Below, one piece after another: positions 32,363 through 41,400 of a DNA stretch of 64,000 nucleotides. The stretch's first letter is position 1. Each line of letters starts with the position of its first letter. Under the pieces are notes generated by a model that searched no databases, was not told where the DNA came from, and saw only the letters and a list, made by a program, of their open reading frames with translations. The position numbers and the translations under genes are program-made. This stretch comes from Streptomyces sp. NRRL F-5135. Lineage in GTDB: Bacteria > Actinomycetota > Actinomycetes > Streptomycetales > Streptomycetaceae. Where the stretch lies: assembly GCF_000719775.1 (NCBI RefSeq), contig NZ_JOHR01000003.1:248001-312000 (forward strand). Direction: 5' to 3'.

Positions 32363-33565
32363 ATGACCAACGAAACATCCCGCCCGCGTACCACCACGGG
32401 CCCCGCCACCCGGCGTACCGTCCTGGCGGGAGCCGCCGCCGCGGGCCTGGCGGCCGCCACGGCGACCACCGCGCGAGCGGAGTCAGAACCGACCGGACAG
32501 GCCGGCGGCAGAGCACCGGTCCGCGAGCCGTTCGGCCGGCTCCCGGACGGCTCCAGGGTCCACCGCTGGACCCTGGAGAACGGCGGCACCCGGCTGCGCG
32601 TGCTCAGCTACGGCGGCATCGTCCAGTCGCTGGAGATCCCCGACCGTCGCGGCCGGTACGCCAACGTCTCCCTCGGATTCGACAATCTCGACGACTACCT
32701 CGGGGCCGGCACCTTCTTCGGCGCGCTCATCGGCCGGTACGGCAACCGGATCGCCAAGGGCCGCTTCACCCTGGACGGCCGCACCTACCAGCTCCCGCTG
32801 AACGACGGGGAGAACACCCTGCACGGCGGCACGGAAGGCTTCGACAAACGCGTCTGGGACGTGGAGCCGTTCACCCGGGGCTCGGACGTCGGGATCGTCC
32901 TGCGCCGGACCAGCCCCGACGGCGAGATGGGCTACCCCGGCACCCTCCGGGCGGCGGTCACCTACACCCTGACCCCGCGCGGCAGCTGGCGCATCGACTA
33001 CGCGGCGACAACCGACCGCCCGACGGTCGTCAACCTGACCAACCACACCTACTTCAACCTGGCGGGGGAGGGCAGCGGCGATGTGTACGGGCACGAGCTG
33101 ACGCTCGCGGCCACCCGCTACACACCGGTGGACACGACCCTCATACCCACCGGCGAACTGGCGAAGGTGGTGGGCACACCGTTCGACTTCCGGGCCGGGA
33201 AGCCCATCGGCCGCGACATCCGCACCGGCCACCCGCAGCTGCTGCGCGGCCAGGGATTCGACCACAACTTCGTACTCGACAAGGGCATCACGGCCGAGCC
33301 CCGGCACGCCATCACCCTCCGCGACCCGGGCTCGGGCCGCATCCTGCGGATCGCCACCACGGAGCCCGGCGTGCAGTTCTACTCGGGCAACTTCCTCGTC
33401 GGCACCCTGGCCGGCACCTCGGGCCGGGTCTACCGGCAGGGCGACGGGCTGTGCCTGGAGACCCAGCACTTCCCCGACTCCCCGAACCAGCCGTCGTTCC
33501 CCTCGACCGTCCTGCGCCCCGGGCAGACCTACCGCTCGGCCACGGAGCACTCCTTCCACGGCTGA
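32363..33565 (+). CDS. galM: Exported aldose 1-epimerase (mutarotase)
   Basis: This 400-residue galactose-mutarotase-fold enzyme carries a twin-arginine-like signal (TRRTVLAGAAAAG, to about residue 42). It shows YGNRIAKGRF, LHGG, the catalytic histidine in NLTNHTYFNLAGEG and the EPGVQFYSGNF region near the catalytic acid. It interconverts alpha and beta anomers of aldoses; being exported, it would act on sugars released by the preceding arabinofuranosidase. It lies 141 bases after GH51 in the same direction and could be co-transcribed. The gene name follows the family. Confidence 0.88.
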   Translation: MTNETSRPRTTTGPATRRTVLAGAAAAGLAAATATTARAESEPTGQAGGRAPVREPFGRLPDGSRVHRWTLENGGTRLRVLSYGGIVQSLEIPDRRGRYANVSLGFDNLDDYLGAGTFFGALIGRYGNRIAKGRFTLDGRTYQLPLNDGENTLHGGTEGFDKRVWDVEPFTRGSDVGIVLRRTSPDGEMGYPGTLRAAVTYTLTPRGSWRIDYAATTDRPTVVNLTNHTYFNLAGEGSGDVYGHELTLAATRYTPVDTTLIPTGELAKVVGTPFDFRAGKPIGRDIRTGHPQLLRGQGFDHNFVLDKGITAEPRHAITLRDPGSGRILRIATTEPGVQFYSGNFLVGTLAGTSGRVYRQGDGLCLETQHFPDSPNQPSFPSTVLRPGQTYRSATEHSFHG

Positions 33566-33695
33566 GCCAGGGCGCCCGCGCCCGCCGGACCGAGCCGTCG
33601 TACCGTGCCCGGTCCGGCGAGGGCGGGCCGGACACGCGTACGACGGGGGCCGGTCGACCGCGGGGACACCACCGCAGAGAAGGGGCGGTTTTGTC

Positions 33696-34256
33696 GTGAG
33701 CACTGTCCTGGACGACACCGCAGCCGCCGAATTCCACGCGTTCTTCGAGCGGCATTACGCGGAACTGTCCACTCTCGCCTACCTGTTGACGGGCGAGGCG
33801 GACACGGCGGACGATCTGGCCTCCGACGCGCTGCTCGCCATGTGGCGGCACTGGGACCGGGTCAGGGCAGCCGACCACCCCGTCGCGTACGCCCGGGGAG
33901 TGGTCGCCAACCTGGTCCGTTCACGGATCCGGAGCGCCGTGCGCGAGCGCCGCAGGATCTCGCTGTTCTGGTCCCAGCGCCCCGAGGGGTTCGACGGCCC
34001 GGACGTGCCGGTGGTGCTGGACGTCCGGGCCGCGCTGGGCCGGCTGCCGTTCCGCAGGCGCGCGTGTGTCGTCCTGCGGTACGCGATGGACCTCTCCGAG
34101 CGTGACACCGCTCTCGCCCTCGGCATCTCGGTGGGCACGGTCAAGAGCCAGTCGTCACGCGGGATGGCGGAGCTGCAACGCCTGTTGGGCACCGGTGCCG
34201 CGGAAGCCGGCATCCATGCGAAGGTGGCCGTGGGACGCATGGAGAAGAGGTGCTGA
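33696..34256 (+). CDS. SigE-family ECF RNA polymerase sigma factor
   Basis: This 186-residue sigma factor has region 2 at about residues 15-80 (HYAELSTLAYLLTGEADTADDL) and a region 4 HTH at about 120-170 (ERDTALALGISVGTVKSQSSRG). The pattern matches the actinobacterial SigE/SigE-like subfamily. A GTG start was used. Its stop overlaps the next start (TGATG), and the partner is a membrane protein with a large outer part, so the pair probably senses an envelope or external signal. Confidence 0.88.
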   Translation: MSTVLDDTAAAEFHAFFERHYAELSTLAYLLTGEADTADDLASDALLAMWRHWDRVRAADHPVAYARGVVANLVRSRIRSAVRERRRISLFWSQRPEGFDGPDVPVVLDVRAALGRLPFRRRACVVLRYAMDLSERDTALALGISVGTVKSQSSRGMAELQRLLGTGAAEAGIHAKVAVGRMEKRC

Positions 34257-35128
34257 TGGACGACCTCGGCAGGCGGCTTCGGCGGGAGGCGCGCGCCCAC
34301 CGCCCGGACCGGGAACGGATGCTCGCGAGGATGGAGCGGGGCATGGCGGGGCCGGACCCGGCGCCCGCGGCCGGACCCGGTCACCGGCCCGCGCCCTGGC
34401 CGCGGGTGGCCGCCGTGGCGGGCGGGGCCGTCGGTGTCCTGGGCCTGAGCCTGTTCGCCCTCGGCCCCGTCGTCGACGGTGCCCACGAACCCTCCCGGAC
34501 CGTGGCCGCCACGGAGCGGCCGGCCGTCGCGGGGCCGAGCGGCCCGGCGGACGCCCCAGAGCACTCCGGGACGGCCTCGCGGAGCCCGCGGGCCACGACC
34601 GGCGGTGCCGGCTCCGCCGCGTCCGGCACCGACGGATCCGACTCCGCCGCGTCCGCCGACGCCGAGCGGTCGCCGGCCGCCGGGCGACCGTCCGCGGGCG
34701 GGAGCGACGCGTCCGCTCGGGCGGGCACCCGCTCCCGCTATCTCCGGTCGGCCGGCGCGGTCGATCCGCGCAGCAACGCCTACTGGGCCCAGAACAATCT
34801 CACTCTCACGACCGAACGGCCGCTCACCGCGCTGACGGTGGAACTGCGGATCGCGCAGACCGGCGGGGTGCGGGACACCGGCTCCTGGCGGTCGCTGCCC
34901 ATGGCGGACTTCTCCGTCTCGGTCCACGCGGGGGGCGGTGCGCTGGTCTTCCGCTGGACACTCAGGGACGGCGCGACGGTGCCGGCCGGTACGCACATGT
35001 TCGCCGCCCAGTACGACCACGCCGAGGGCGGCCGGGACGCCACCGGCGACCGGTACACGGCGCGGGCCTCGGCCGTGGGAGGAGCGGCCGAGGTCACCGG
35101 GGACTTCACCTCGGCCGGCGCCCGCTGA
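34256..35128 (+). CDS. Single-pass membrane protein coupled to the sigma factor (candidate anti-sigma)
   Basis: This 290-residue protein has a basic 45-residue cytoplasmic start (LGRRLRREARAHRPDRERM), one membrane helix (about 45-70), a long Ala/Ser/Gly-rich low-complexity outer linker (about 75-155) and a folded outer domain to the end (YLRSAGAVDPRSNAYWAQNN and following beta strands). ATG at 34256 is chosen for the one-base overlap with the sigma stop; GTG at 34250 is the alternative. The layout fits an anti-sigma factor, but the usual ZAS motif (HxxxCxxC) is absent, so the role is inferred from coupling. Confidence 0.65.
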   Translation: MDDLGRRLRREARAHRPDRERMLARMERGMAGPDPAPAAGPGHRPAPWPRVAAVAGGAVGVLGLSLFALGPVVDGAHEPSRTVAATERPAVAGPSGPADAPEHSGTASRSPRATTGGAGSAASGTDGSDSAASADAERSPAAGRPSAGGSDASARAGTRSRYLRSAGAVDPRSNAYWAQNNLTLTTERPLTALTVELRIAQTGGVRDTGSWRSLPMADFSVSVHAGGGALVFRWTLRDGATVPAGTHMFAAQYDHAEGGRDATGDRYTARASAVGGAAEVTGDFTSAGAR

Positions 35129-35243
35129 GCCACGTACCGGCACCCCCGCGTCCCGATCCGTACCGGGGCACCGCCGCGCCCGCGCCCGCGTCGGCATCCG
35201 GCGCCCGGCGACGACGGGCCGGCCGCCGCCCATGCCGTCCCCG

Positions 35244-35277
35244 GCCGGTGGGCGCCCGTCGCCGGACGCCCACCGGC
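35244..35277. terminator. Bidirectional terminator between convergent genes
   Basis: GCCGGTGGGCG (35244-35254) and CGCCCACCGGC (35267-35277) form a perfect 11-bp stem with a 12-base loop. It lies between the sigma-partner gene and the oppositely coded M20 gene. Confidence 0.65.
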
Positions 35278-35283
35278 GCGGTC

Positions 35284-36507
35284 TCACTCCGCGGCGCCGC
35301 CGCTGCCCAGGGCGAGCGCGTGCAGGGTCCCCGCGGTGAGTGCCGTACGGTCGGGCAGGTCGGCGGTGAGAACGTGCTCGTGGCGTGCGTGCGCGCCGTC
35401 GCCGGTCGCGCCCATGCCGCACAGTACGGGGCGGCCGAGGGCGGCGACGAAGTTGGCGTCGCTGCCGCCGCCCACGAACAGCTCCGCGAGCGGGGCGCGC
35501 AGCTGGGCGGCCACGGAGTCCGCCACGGCGAAGAGTTCGCGGCCGGCCGGACCGGGCTCCATGGGAGGCCGGTTCCAGCCGCCGCCGACGGTCAGGGTGA
35601 CCCGCGGATCGGTGGGGGCCAGGCTCGCCAGGACCTCGTCCATGCGCCGGATCTCCTCCTGGCCGACGACCCGGATGTCCACCAGCCCGTGTGCCTCGCC
35701 CGCGATCACGTTGCGGGCTGTACCGCCGCTGATCCGCCCGACGTTGACACTGGTGCCCCGCTCCAGGTCCGCCGCGTCGGCCAGTTGCCGCACGGCGTCG
35801 GCGAGGGCGTGCACGGCGCTGGCGCCCTTGGCCGGGTCCAGCCCGGCATGGGCCTCGATGCCCGTCGTGCTCAGGGTGAAGATGCCCACCCCCTTGCGGC
35901 CGGCCTTGACACCCCAGGAGCCGCCGGGCTCCAGGACGAGGGTCGCCACCGCGTCCTCGGTGGCCCGCTCGATGACCGGGCGCGACATGACGCTCCCCGT
36001 CTCCTCGTCCCCGTTGAGGACGAAGCGTACGGTCGGCCGGGCCAGGCCGAGCTCCCGCAGGGCGCGCAGGGCCCACACCCCTTGCGCCAGGCCCGCCTTC
36101 ATGTCGAAGACGCCGGGTCCGGTGACGGTCTCCTCCGTCACCGTGAACGGCCATCCGGCGAGGGTACCGGCGGGCCACACCGTGTCGTAGTGGCCGACGA
36201 CCGTGACCGTCGGACCGCCGCTCACCGAGCCGGTGTACTCGGCCTCGACGACATCACCGCACGCCGCGTCGCGGTGGCGCACGAGGCGGTCCGGCTCTCC
36301 CAGCCGCTCGGTGAGCAGGTTCACCAGGAGGCCGGCGGTCGCGTCGAGCAGGGCCTTGTCGTCGCTCGGCGACTCCTGTTCGACGAGCCGGCGCAGATCC
36401 GTCAGGAAGCCCTGGCGGTACTCCGCCGTACGGCACCGGTCGGCGATGCGGGACACGCCGTCGGAGGCGTCGGACGGGGAAGGGAAGGCGGATGCGGGTA
36501 CGGACAT
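35284..36507 (-). CDS. M20 metallopeptidase, glutamate carboxypeptidase (CPG2) type
   Basis: This 407-residue cytosolic enzyme has all two-zinc-site motifs: HYD (His106, Asp108), FDMKAG (Asp135), GDEE (Glu168/Glu169), a later EPGG (ligand region) and the closing HARHEH histidines. The lid/dimer domain contains EAHAGLDPAKGASAV. CPG2-like members remove C-terminal glutamate from folates or N-acyl amino acids. The neighbouring AbgT-type transporter makes p-aminobenzoyl-glutamate or a related acyl-glutamate a reasonable substrate. It is 137 bases downstream of the transporter gene on the same strand. It is a close paralogue of the C-terminal half of the 6805-9039 fusion. Confidence 0.9.
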   Translation of the reverse strand: MSVPASAFPSPSDASDGVSRIADRCRTAEYRQGFLTDLRRLVEQESPSDDKALLDATAGLLVNLLTERLGEPDRLVRHRDAACGDVVEAEYTGSVSGGPTVTVVGHYDTVWPAGTLAGWPFTVTEETVTGPGVFDMKAGLAQGVWALRALRELGLARPTVRFVLNGDEETGSVMSRPVIERATEDAVATLVLEPGGSWGVKAGRKGVGIFTLSTTGIEAHAGLDPAKGASAVHALADAVRQLADAADLERGTSVNVGRISGGTARNVIAGEAHGLVDIRVVGQEEIRRMDEVLASLAPTDPRVTLTVGGGWNRPPMEPGPAGRELFAVADSVAAQLRAPLAELFVGGGSDANFVAALGRPVLCGMGATGDGAHARHEHVLTADLPDRTALTAGTLHALALGSGGAAE

Positions 36508-36643
36508 GACGCGGTGACTCTCCGGTTCTCGCGGTGACTTCTCGCGGTGACGGGTGCGGGGGACATGGGGCGACGGGCCCGGGAGCCGGATCGAGGGCTC
36601 CCGGGGCCGCCGGGCGGGGCGGGCGCCGTGCGACGCGCGGGGG

Positions 36644-38266
36644 TCAGTGCACGGGCGCCCCCGGCCCGAAGGGCAGCCCGGCCGTGTACCAGGCCAGGAA
36701 GAGCAGGGTCCACACGAGGAGCATGGCCAGGGACACGGGCAGCGTCAGCGACATCAGGGTGCCGATGCCGGCGGTGGGCCGGTAGCGGCGGACGAAGCCG
36801 AGACAGAGGACGAAGTACGGGCTCATCGGTGTGATGGCGTTGGTACAGGAGTCCGCGATGCGGTAGAGCGCCCACGTGGTCTCGGGCGCGACATGCAGCA
36901 GCATCAGCATGGGCACGAAGACGGGCCCGATCAGCGCCCACATCGCGGACCCGCTGGTCAGACACAGGTTCATCACGCTGACGACGACGATCACACCGAC
37001 GAAGACCAAGGTGAGCGGCACCCCGGAGGAGTCCAGCAGCCGCGCGCCGCTGATCGCCATGACCTCACCGATCTTCGTCCACTTGAAGTAGGCGAGGAAC
37101 TGCGAGATCGCGAAGAACAGCACCAGAACCGGGGTGAGGTCGTGCAGCCCGCGGGCCATCATGTCGGGGATGTCCCGGGCGCGCCGTACCGCTCCCACCG
37201 CCCGGCCGTAGACGACGCCCGTGGCGAAGAAGAGCAGCGCGAGGAACACGGCGACGTTGTGGACGAGGGGTGAGTCGATGACGGCGCCGTGCTCGCCGCG
37301 CAGCGGGGAAGCGGCGGGCAGCGCGGCGGCGGCGATGACCGCGAGCAGCACGAGCGCGGTGGCGGCGGCGCTCCGCAGCCCGCGCCGCTCGTCCCCCGTG
37401 AGCGAGAGGTCGGGCAGGTCCGCGCCGTCGGCCCGCCCCGTGGCCCGGTCCCCGCCCCCGGCGGGCGTGGCCGGGCCGGAGCCGGCCGCCGCCAACTCCT
37501 CGGGGCCCGCGGTCATCGCCACGCGCCGGGTCAGCAGGGTCTCGGCGACCACGGTGACCACCAGGGCCAGGACCACCGAGGAGACCAGCGAGAAGAAGTA
37601 GTTGGCCACCGGGGTGACCGTGTAGGCGGGATCGATGGTGTGTGCGGCCGCCGTCGTCAGCGCGGCCAGCGTGGCGTCCGACGGTGTGACCAGCGGGCTG
37701 GCCGCGTGGCCGCTCGAGACGGACACGAAGGCGACCACCGCGCCCAGTACCGGGTTGCGGCCGACGGAGCGGTAGGCGATGGCGCCCAGCGGGATCATCA
37801 CCACGAAAGCGGCGTCGGACGCGATGTGCGCCACCATCCCGGTGAACGCGACGACGAACGTCACCGCCCGGACCGGGACCTTCGCCAGCGCGGCCCGCAG
37901 CATCGCGGTCAGCAGTCCCGCCCGGTCCGCGACCGACACGCCGAGCATCACGACCAGCACCACACCGAGCGGTGGGAAGGTCGCGTAGTTGTCGATGAGG
38001 CCGTCGAGCATCATCGTCACACCCGCGTCGGAGACCAGGCTCCGGACCACGACTCGTCCGCCGTCCGCGGGAGAGGCCGCGGAGACGCCCAGGGCGTGCA
38101 GCGCCCAACTGAGCACCAGCAGCACGCCGCTGAGGATCACGAAGAGCCAGAACGGGTGCGGCAGCCGGTTGCCCACGCGCTCGACGACCCCGAGTACCCG
38201 CAGGGTCAGCGCCACGGACGCGGTGGGCTTCTCCACCGTCGTCTCCACCGTCGTCTTGGTCACCAC
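36644..38266 (-). CDS. AbgT-family transporter (p-aminobenzoyl-glutamate type)
   Basis: This 540-residue polytopic membrane protein has about 11 helices. AbgT hallmarks are present: NRLPHPFWLFVILSGVLL near the start, the VSSGHAASPLVTPSDA re-entrant region, and NLCLTSGSAMWALIGPVFVPM and CTNAITPMSPYFVLCLGF near the end. GTG at 38266 is preferred because GGAAGGGA lies 6 bases upstream; the GTG at 38284 precedes that site. AbgT proteins import p-aminobenzoyl-glutamate, and some homologues export sulfonamides. The adjacent CPG2-like peptidase supports the import role. It is divergent from the Lrp gene. Confidence 0.92.
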   Translation of the reverse strand: MVTKTTVETTVEKPTASVALTLRVLGVVERVGNRLPHPFWLFVILSGVLLVLSWALHALGVSAASPADGGRVVVRSLVSDAGVTMMLDGLIDNYATFPPLGVVLVVMLGVSVADRAGLLTAMLRAALAKVPVRAVTFVVAFTGMVAHIASDAAFVVMIPLGAIAYRSVGRNPVLGAVVAFVSVSSGHAASPLVTPSDATLAALTTAAAHTIDPAYTVTPVANYFFSLVSSVVLALVVTVVAETLLTRRVAMTAGPEELAAAGSGPATPAGGGDRATGRADGADLPDLSLTGDERRGLRSAAATALVLLAVIAAAALPAASPLRGEHGAVIDSPLVHNVAVFLALLFFATGVVYGRAVGAVRRARDIPDMMARGLHDLTPVLVLFFAISQFLAYFKWTKIGEVMAISGARLLDSSGVPLTLVFVGVIVVVSVMNLCLTSGSAMWALIGPVFVPMLMLLHVAPETTWALYRIADSCTNAITPMSPYFVLCLGFVRRYRPTAGIGTLMSLTLPVSLAMLLVWTLLFLAWYTAGLPFGPGAPVH

Positions 38267-38310
38267 ATCGTTTCCCTTCCTCACCAGCCGGGTGGCCGCC
38301 AGCGCGGCGT

Positions 38311-38351
38311 ATTGATCGGCAATGAGACGCCAGCGTGGTTGATTGTGTCAA
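38311..38351. promoter_or_regulatory. Two 13-bp dyads in the AT-rich AbgT/Lrp divergent promoter region
   Basis: ATTGATCGGCAAT (38311-38323) and TTGATTGTGTCAA (38339-38351) are both 4-bp inverted arms around a 5-base centre, with centres 28 bp apart. They lie in the only AT-rich stretch of the 153-base gap between divergent starts. Spaced short dyads on one DNA face are typical of Lrp/AsnC binding, so they are candidate sites for the adjacent regulator. Confidence 0.45.
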
Positions 38352-38419
38352 TGGAGAAGTGATGTGCGCCTATTTCATCCGTGTAACTTCTTGGTGATGG
38401 GAGGGTCTAGGATCGGTCC

Positions 38420-39490
38420 ATGCCCTCGCCCACCGTCACCACCCGGCGGACATCGGCGCGCCCGGAAGAACGGCTGCTCGATGACGTCGACCTCGACCTG
38501 GTCGCCGCGCTCCAGATAGCGCCCCGGACCCCGGTCAACGCCCTCGCCGACGTGCTGGACAGCTCCCCGAGCACCATCGCCCGCCGGCTCTCCCGACTGC
38601 GTGCGGACCGGTTGCTGCGGGTGGTCGGCCGACTGGACTGGCCGCTGATCACCACGGAGAACCCGCGCCAGGTCTGGATCACCTGCGCCCCCGGCCGCTC
38701 CGAGGAGGTGGCCCGCCGGCTCCTCGAACTCGCCGAGGTACAGACCCTGTTGCTGACGACGGGCAGTGCCGACATCTACTGCAGTGTCTATCCCCTGCTC
38801 GGCACCGACATCTTCGACCTGCTCACCCACCGCCTGCCCGCGACCGAGGGCATCGTCTCCACCGAGTCCCAGCTCGTGCTGCGCGCCCACACGCTCGGCC
38901 AGACCTGGCGGCTGCACCGGCTCTCCGAGGACCGGACGGCACAGCTGCGCGAGCACGCGGTCCAGGTCACCCGCGAGCGGCTGACCTCCCCTGACCGGCT
39001 CTCGGAGCTGGAGCGCCGCACCCTGGAACTGATGGTCGCCAACGGCCGGATCCCTGCCGCCGACATCGCCCGCGAACTGGGCGTCAGCCGCTCGACCGCC
39101 TACCGCACCGCGCAGTCGCTCCTCGAATGCGGCGCCCTGGTACCCCGGGTGGAGATCGAGCCCACCCTGCTGGGCTTCCCCCTCAACGCCCTGCTCTCCC
39201 TCACCGTGCTGCCGCAGGCCATTCCCGGCCTGCTCGACGCCCTCGGCGCCCACCCCTCCGCCCGCCAGGTGTCGATGGTGGCGGGGTCCTCGTCGGTCAT
39301 CCACTACGGCGTCTTCCGCGACGAGGAGGACCTGGCCCGTTTCATCACCACCGACCTCGGCGCCTTCCCCGCCGTCACCACGGTCAACACCTGTGTCGGC
39401 GTACGCGTCCTGCGCCGCCACTGGACCGCCCGGGACGGCGTACGGCTCGGGGAGAGGGTCGCCGGACTGTGGCCCCGTTCCACGTCCTGA
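38420..39490 (+). CDS. Double-length Lrp/AsnC-family regulator (second copy)
   Basis: This 356-residue protein has two Lrp modules in tandem, like the one at 2460-3467. HTH 1 is at about residues 22-65 (DVDLDLVAALQIAPRTPVN) and HTH 2 at about 190-235 (AADIARELGVSRSTAYRTA), each followed by an alpha-beta ligand domain. It is divergent from the AbgT-M20 genes and read toward an MHS transporter, so it probably senses an amino-acid-like ligand and controls both sides. Confidence 0.88.
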   Translation: MPSPTVTTRRTSARPEERLLDDVDLDLVAALQIAPRTPVNALADVLDSSPSTIARRLSRLRADRLLRVVGRLDWPLITTENPRQVWITCAPGRSEEVARRLLELAEVQTLLLTTGSADIYCSVYPLLGTDIFDLLTHRLPATEGIVSTESQLVLRAHTLGQTWRLHRLSEDRTAQLREHAVQVTRERLTSPDRLSELERRTLELMVANGRIPAADIARELGVSRSTAYRTAQSLLECGALVPRVEIEPTLLGFPLNALLSLTVLPQAIPGLLDALGAHPSARQVSMVAGSSSVIHYGVFRDEEDLARFITTDLGAFPAVTTVNTCVGVRVLRRHWTARDGVRLGERVAGLWPRSTS

Positions 39491-39666
39491 CCCCGCACAC
39501 CGCCCGTCCGGCCCCGCAGCCCGGTGCCCCGGGGCATAGGGGATTTCCCTTCGGGTAGACGCGGGACGGACCGCGTGGGACACGCGGTCCCCGCCGTCGT
39601 TTCCGCAGGCAGGGACCGGCGGGGGAATAATGCGTCACCACGAACGTGCCCTGCGGACGGGATGGA

Positions 39667-41277
39667 ATGAGGACTGGACACCGCAAGACGCCGCGGCCCC
39701 GGCGGGGCGGGCGGCCGGGCGGGGCCGGTAGCGCCGCCACCGACCGACTGCTCCGTATCCTGCTGCGCCGGGGCAAACAGCCGCTGAGCGCCGAGGACGT
39801 GACGGTCACCGACCGTCCCGAAGTGCGCAGGGCCGTGTCCGCGGCGGCACTCGGCAACACCATGGAGTGGTTCGACTTCGGTGTGTACGCCTACCTGGCG
39901 GGCACGCTCGGCAAGGTCTTCTTCCCGTCGAGTTCGCCCGCCACCCAGGTGGTCTCCACCTTCGCCACCTTCGCCGCGGCCTTCCTCGTGCGCCCACTGG
40001 GCGGGCTGGTGTTCGGCCCGCTCGGCGACCGCATCGGCCGCAAACGGGTGCTCGCCGCCACCATGATCATAATGGCGATCAGTACCTTCGCCGTGGGGCT
40101 GCTGCCCGGATACGCCACGCTCGGCCTGGCCGCGCCCCTCCTGCTGCTCGCCTGCCGCCTGGTCCAGGGCTTCTCCACCGGCGGTGAGTACGCGGGCGCC
40201 ACCACCTACATCGCCGAGTACGCCCCCGACAAACGCCGTGGGTTCCTCGGCAGCTGGCTCGACTTCGGCACCTTTGTCGGCTACTCGCTCGGCTCCGGCA
40301 TCGTCACCGTCCTGACGGCCGTCCTCGGCGACGACGGCATGGTGCAGTGGGGCTGGCGGCTGCCCTTCCTGATCGCCGGACCGCTCGGTCTCATCGGCCT
40401 CTACATGCGACTGCGGCTGGAGGAGACCCCCGCCTTCCAGCAGGCGACCGAGCAGGCGGAGCAGGCCAGGCAGCAGCCCGGCGCCGAGGACCCCACCGAA
40501 GAGGCCCGGCAGTCCGGCAAGGGACGGCTCAAGGAGATCTTCACCCGGCACTGGGAAGCCGTCCTGATCTGCATGGGGCTGGTGCTGCTCTACAACGTCA
40601 CCAATTACATGGTGACCTCCTACCTGCCCACGTTCATGACCGAGACCCTCGGCGAGGATGCCCTCACCGCCCAGCTGCTGGTCCTGGGCACCATGATCGT
40701 GGTGGTGCTCACCATCACCACCGTGGGCCGGACCTCCGACCGCTGGGGCCGGCGGCCCGTTTTCATGGCGGGCAGCCTCGCACTGATCGCGCTGGCCGCG
40801 CCCGCGATCCTGCTCATCAGGGCCGGCGGCATCCTGCTGCCCGCCCTCGGCTGTCTGATCCTCGGCCTGCTGCTGGTGTGCTTCGCCGGGACGTCCGCCT
40901 CGACCCTGCCCGCGCTCTTTCCCACCCGGCTGCGCTACGGAGCCCTGTCGATCTCCTTCAACATCTCCGTCTCCCTGTTCGGCGGCACCACTCCGCTGGT
41001 GGTCTCCAGCTTGGTCGAGGCGACCGGCAGCACGATGGTCCCCGCCTACTACCTGATGGCCGCCGGTGTCGTCGGACTGATCGCCACCTTCTTCCTGCAC
41101 GAGACGGCGGGCAAGCCGCTCAGGGGCTCGGGGCCGATGGTGGAGAGCGAGGAACAGGCCCAGGAACTGGTGGCCCGCAGCCGCACCGAGGCCGGCCGAC
41201 GGGCCAGGGACGTATGGATCCGGGTACGTCACCCATGGGTCCACCACCACACGCACGGTGACCGCGACGACGGCTGA
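39667..41277 (+). CDS. MFS transporter, metabolite:H+ symporter (ProP-like)
   Basis: This 536-residue, 12-helix MHS-type transporter has GNTMEWFDFGVYAYL, RPLGGLVFGPLGDRIGRKR and LVQGFSTGGEYAGA. It has an extended N-terminal tail of about 50 residues, a charged Gln/Glu-rich loop between helices 6 and 7 (QQATEQAEQARQQ), and a histidine-rich C-terminus (HHHTHGDRDDG). The ATG at 39667 sits behind GGGATGGA. It is ProP-like rather than like the shorter MHS protein at 4584. It is likely part of the same double-Lrp regulon; the substrate may be a betaine, proline or an organic acid. Confidence 0.88.
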   Translation: MRTGHRKTPRPRRGGRPGGAGSAATDRLLRILLRRGKQPLSAEDVTVTDRPEVRRAVSAAALGNTMEWFDFGVYAYLAGTLGKVFFPSSSPATQVVSTFATFAAAFLVRPLGGLVFGPLGDRIGRKRVLAATMIIMAISTFAVGLLPGYATLGLAAPLLLLACRLVQGFSTGGEYAGATTYIAEYAPDKRRGFLGSWLDFGTFVGYSLGSGIVTVLTAVLGDDGMVQWGWRLPFLIAGPLGLIGLYMRLRLEETPAFQQATEQAEQARQQPGAEDPTEEARQSGKGRLKEIFTRHWEAVLICMGLVLLYNVTNYMVTSYLPTFMTETLGEDALTAQLLVLGTMIVVVLTITTVGRTSDRWGRRPVFMAGSLALIALAAPAILLIRAGGILLPALGCLILGLLLVCFAGTSASTLPALFPTRLRYGALSISFNISVSLFGGTTPLVVSSLVEATGSTMVPAYYLMAAGVVGLIATFFLHETAGKPLRGSGPMVESEEQAQELVARSRTEAGRRARDVWIRVRHPWVHHHTHGDRDDG

Positions 41278-41335
41278 AGGTGTCACCGGACCCGCCGGAC
41301 CCGCCCCGGACGTACCCGGCCCGACGGGTCCGGCC

Positions 41336-41380
41336 GTTCGACGGCCGGCGGTTCGACGGCCGGCGGTTCGGCGGGCCGGA
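41336..41380. repeat. Short tandem repeat, three 15-bp units
   Basis: GTTCGACGGCCGGCG occurs twice exactly (41336-41350, 41351-41365), followed by a degenerate third unit (41366-41380). It lies between the convergent MHS transporter and small membrane-protein genes and can fold into GC-rich hairpins. Confidence 0.75.
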
Positions 41381-41400
41381 GCCGGGCCACGCGCTCCCGT

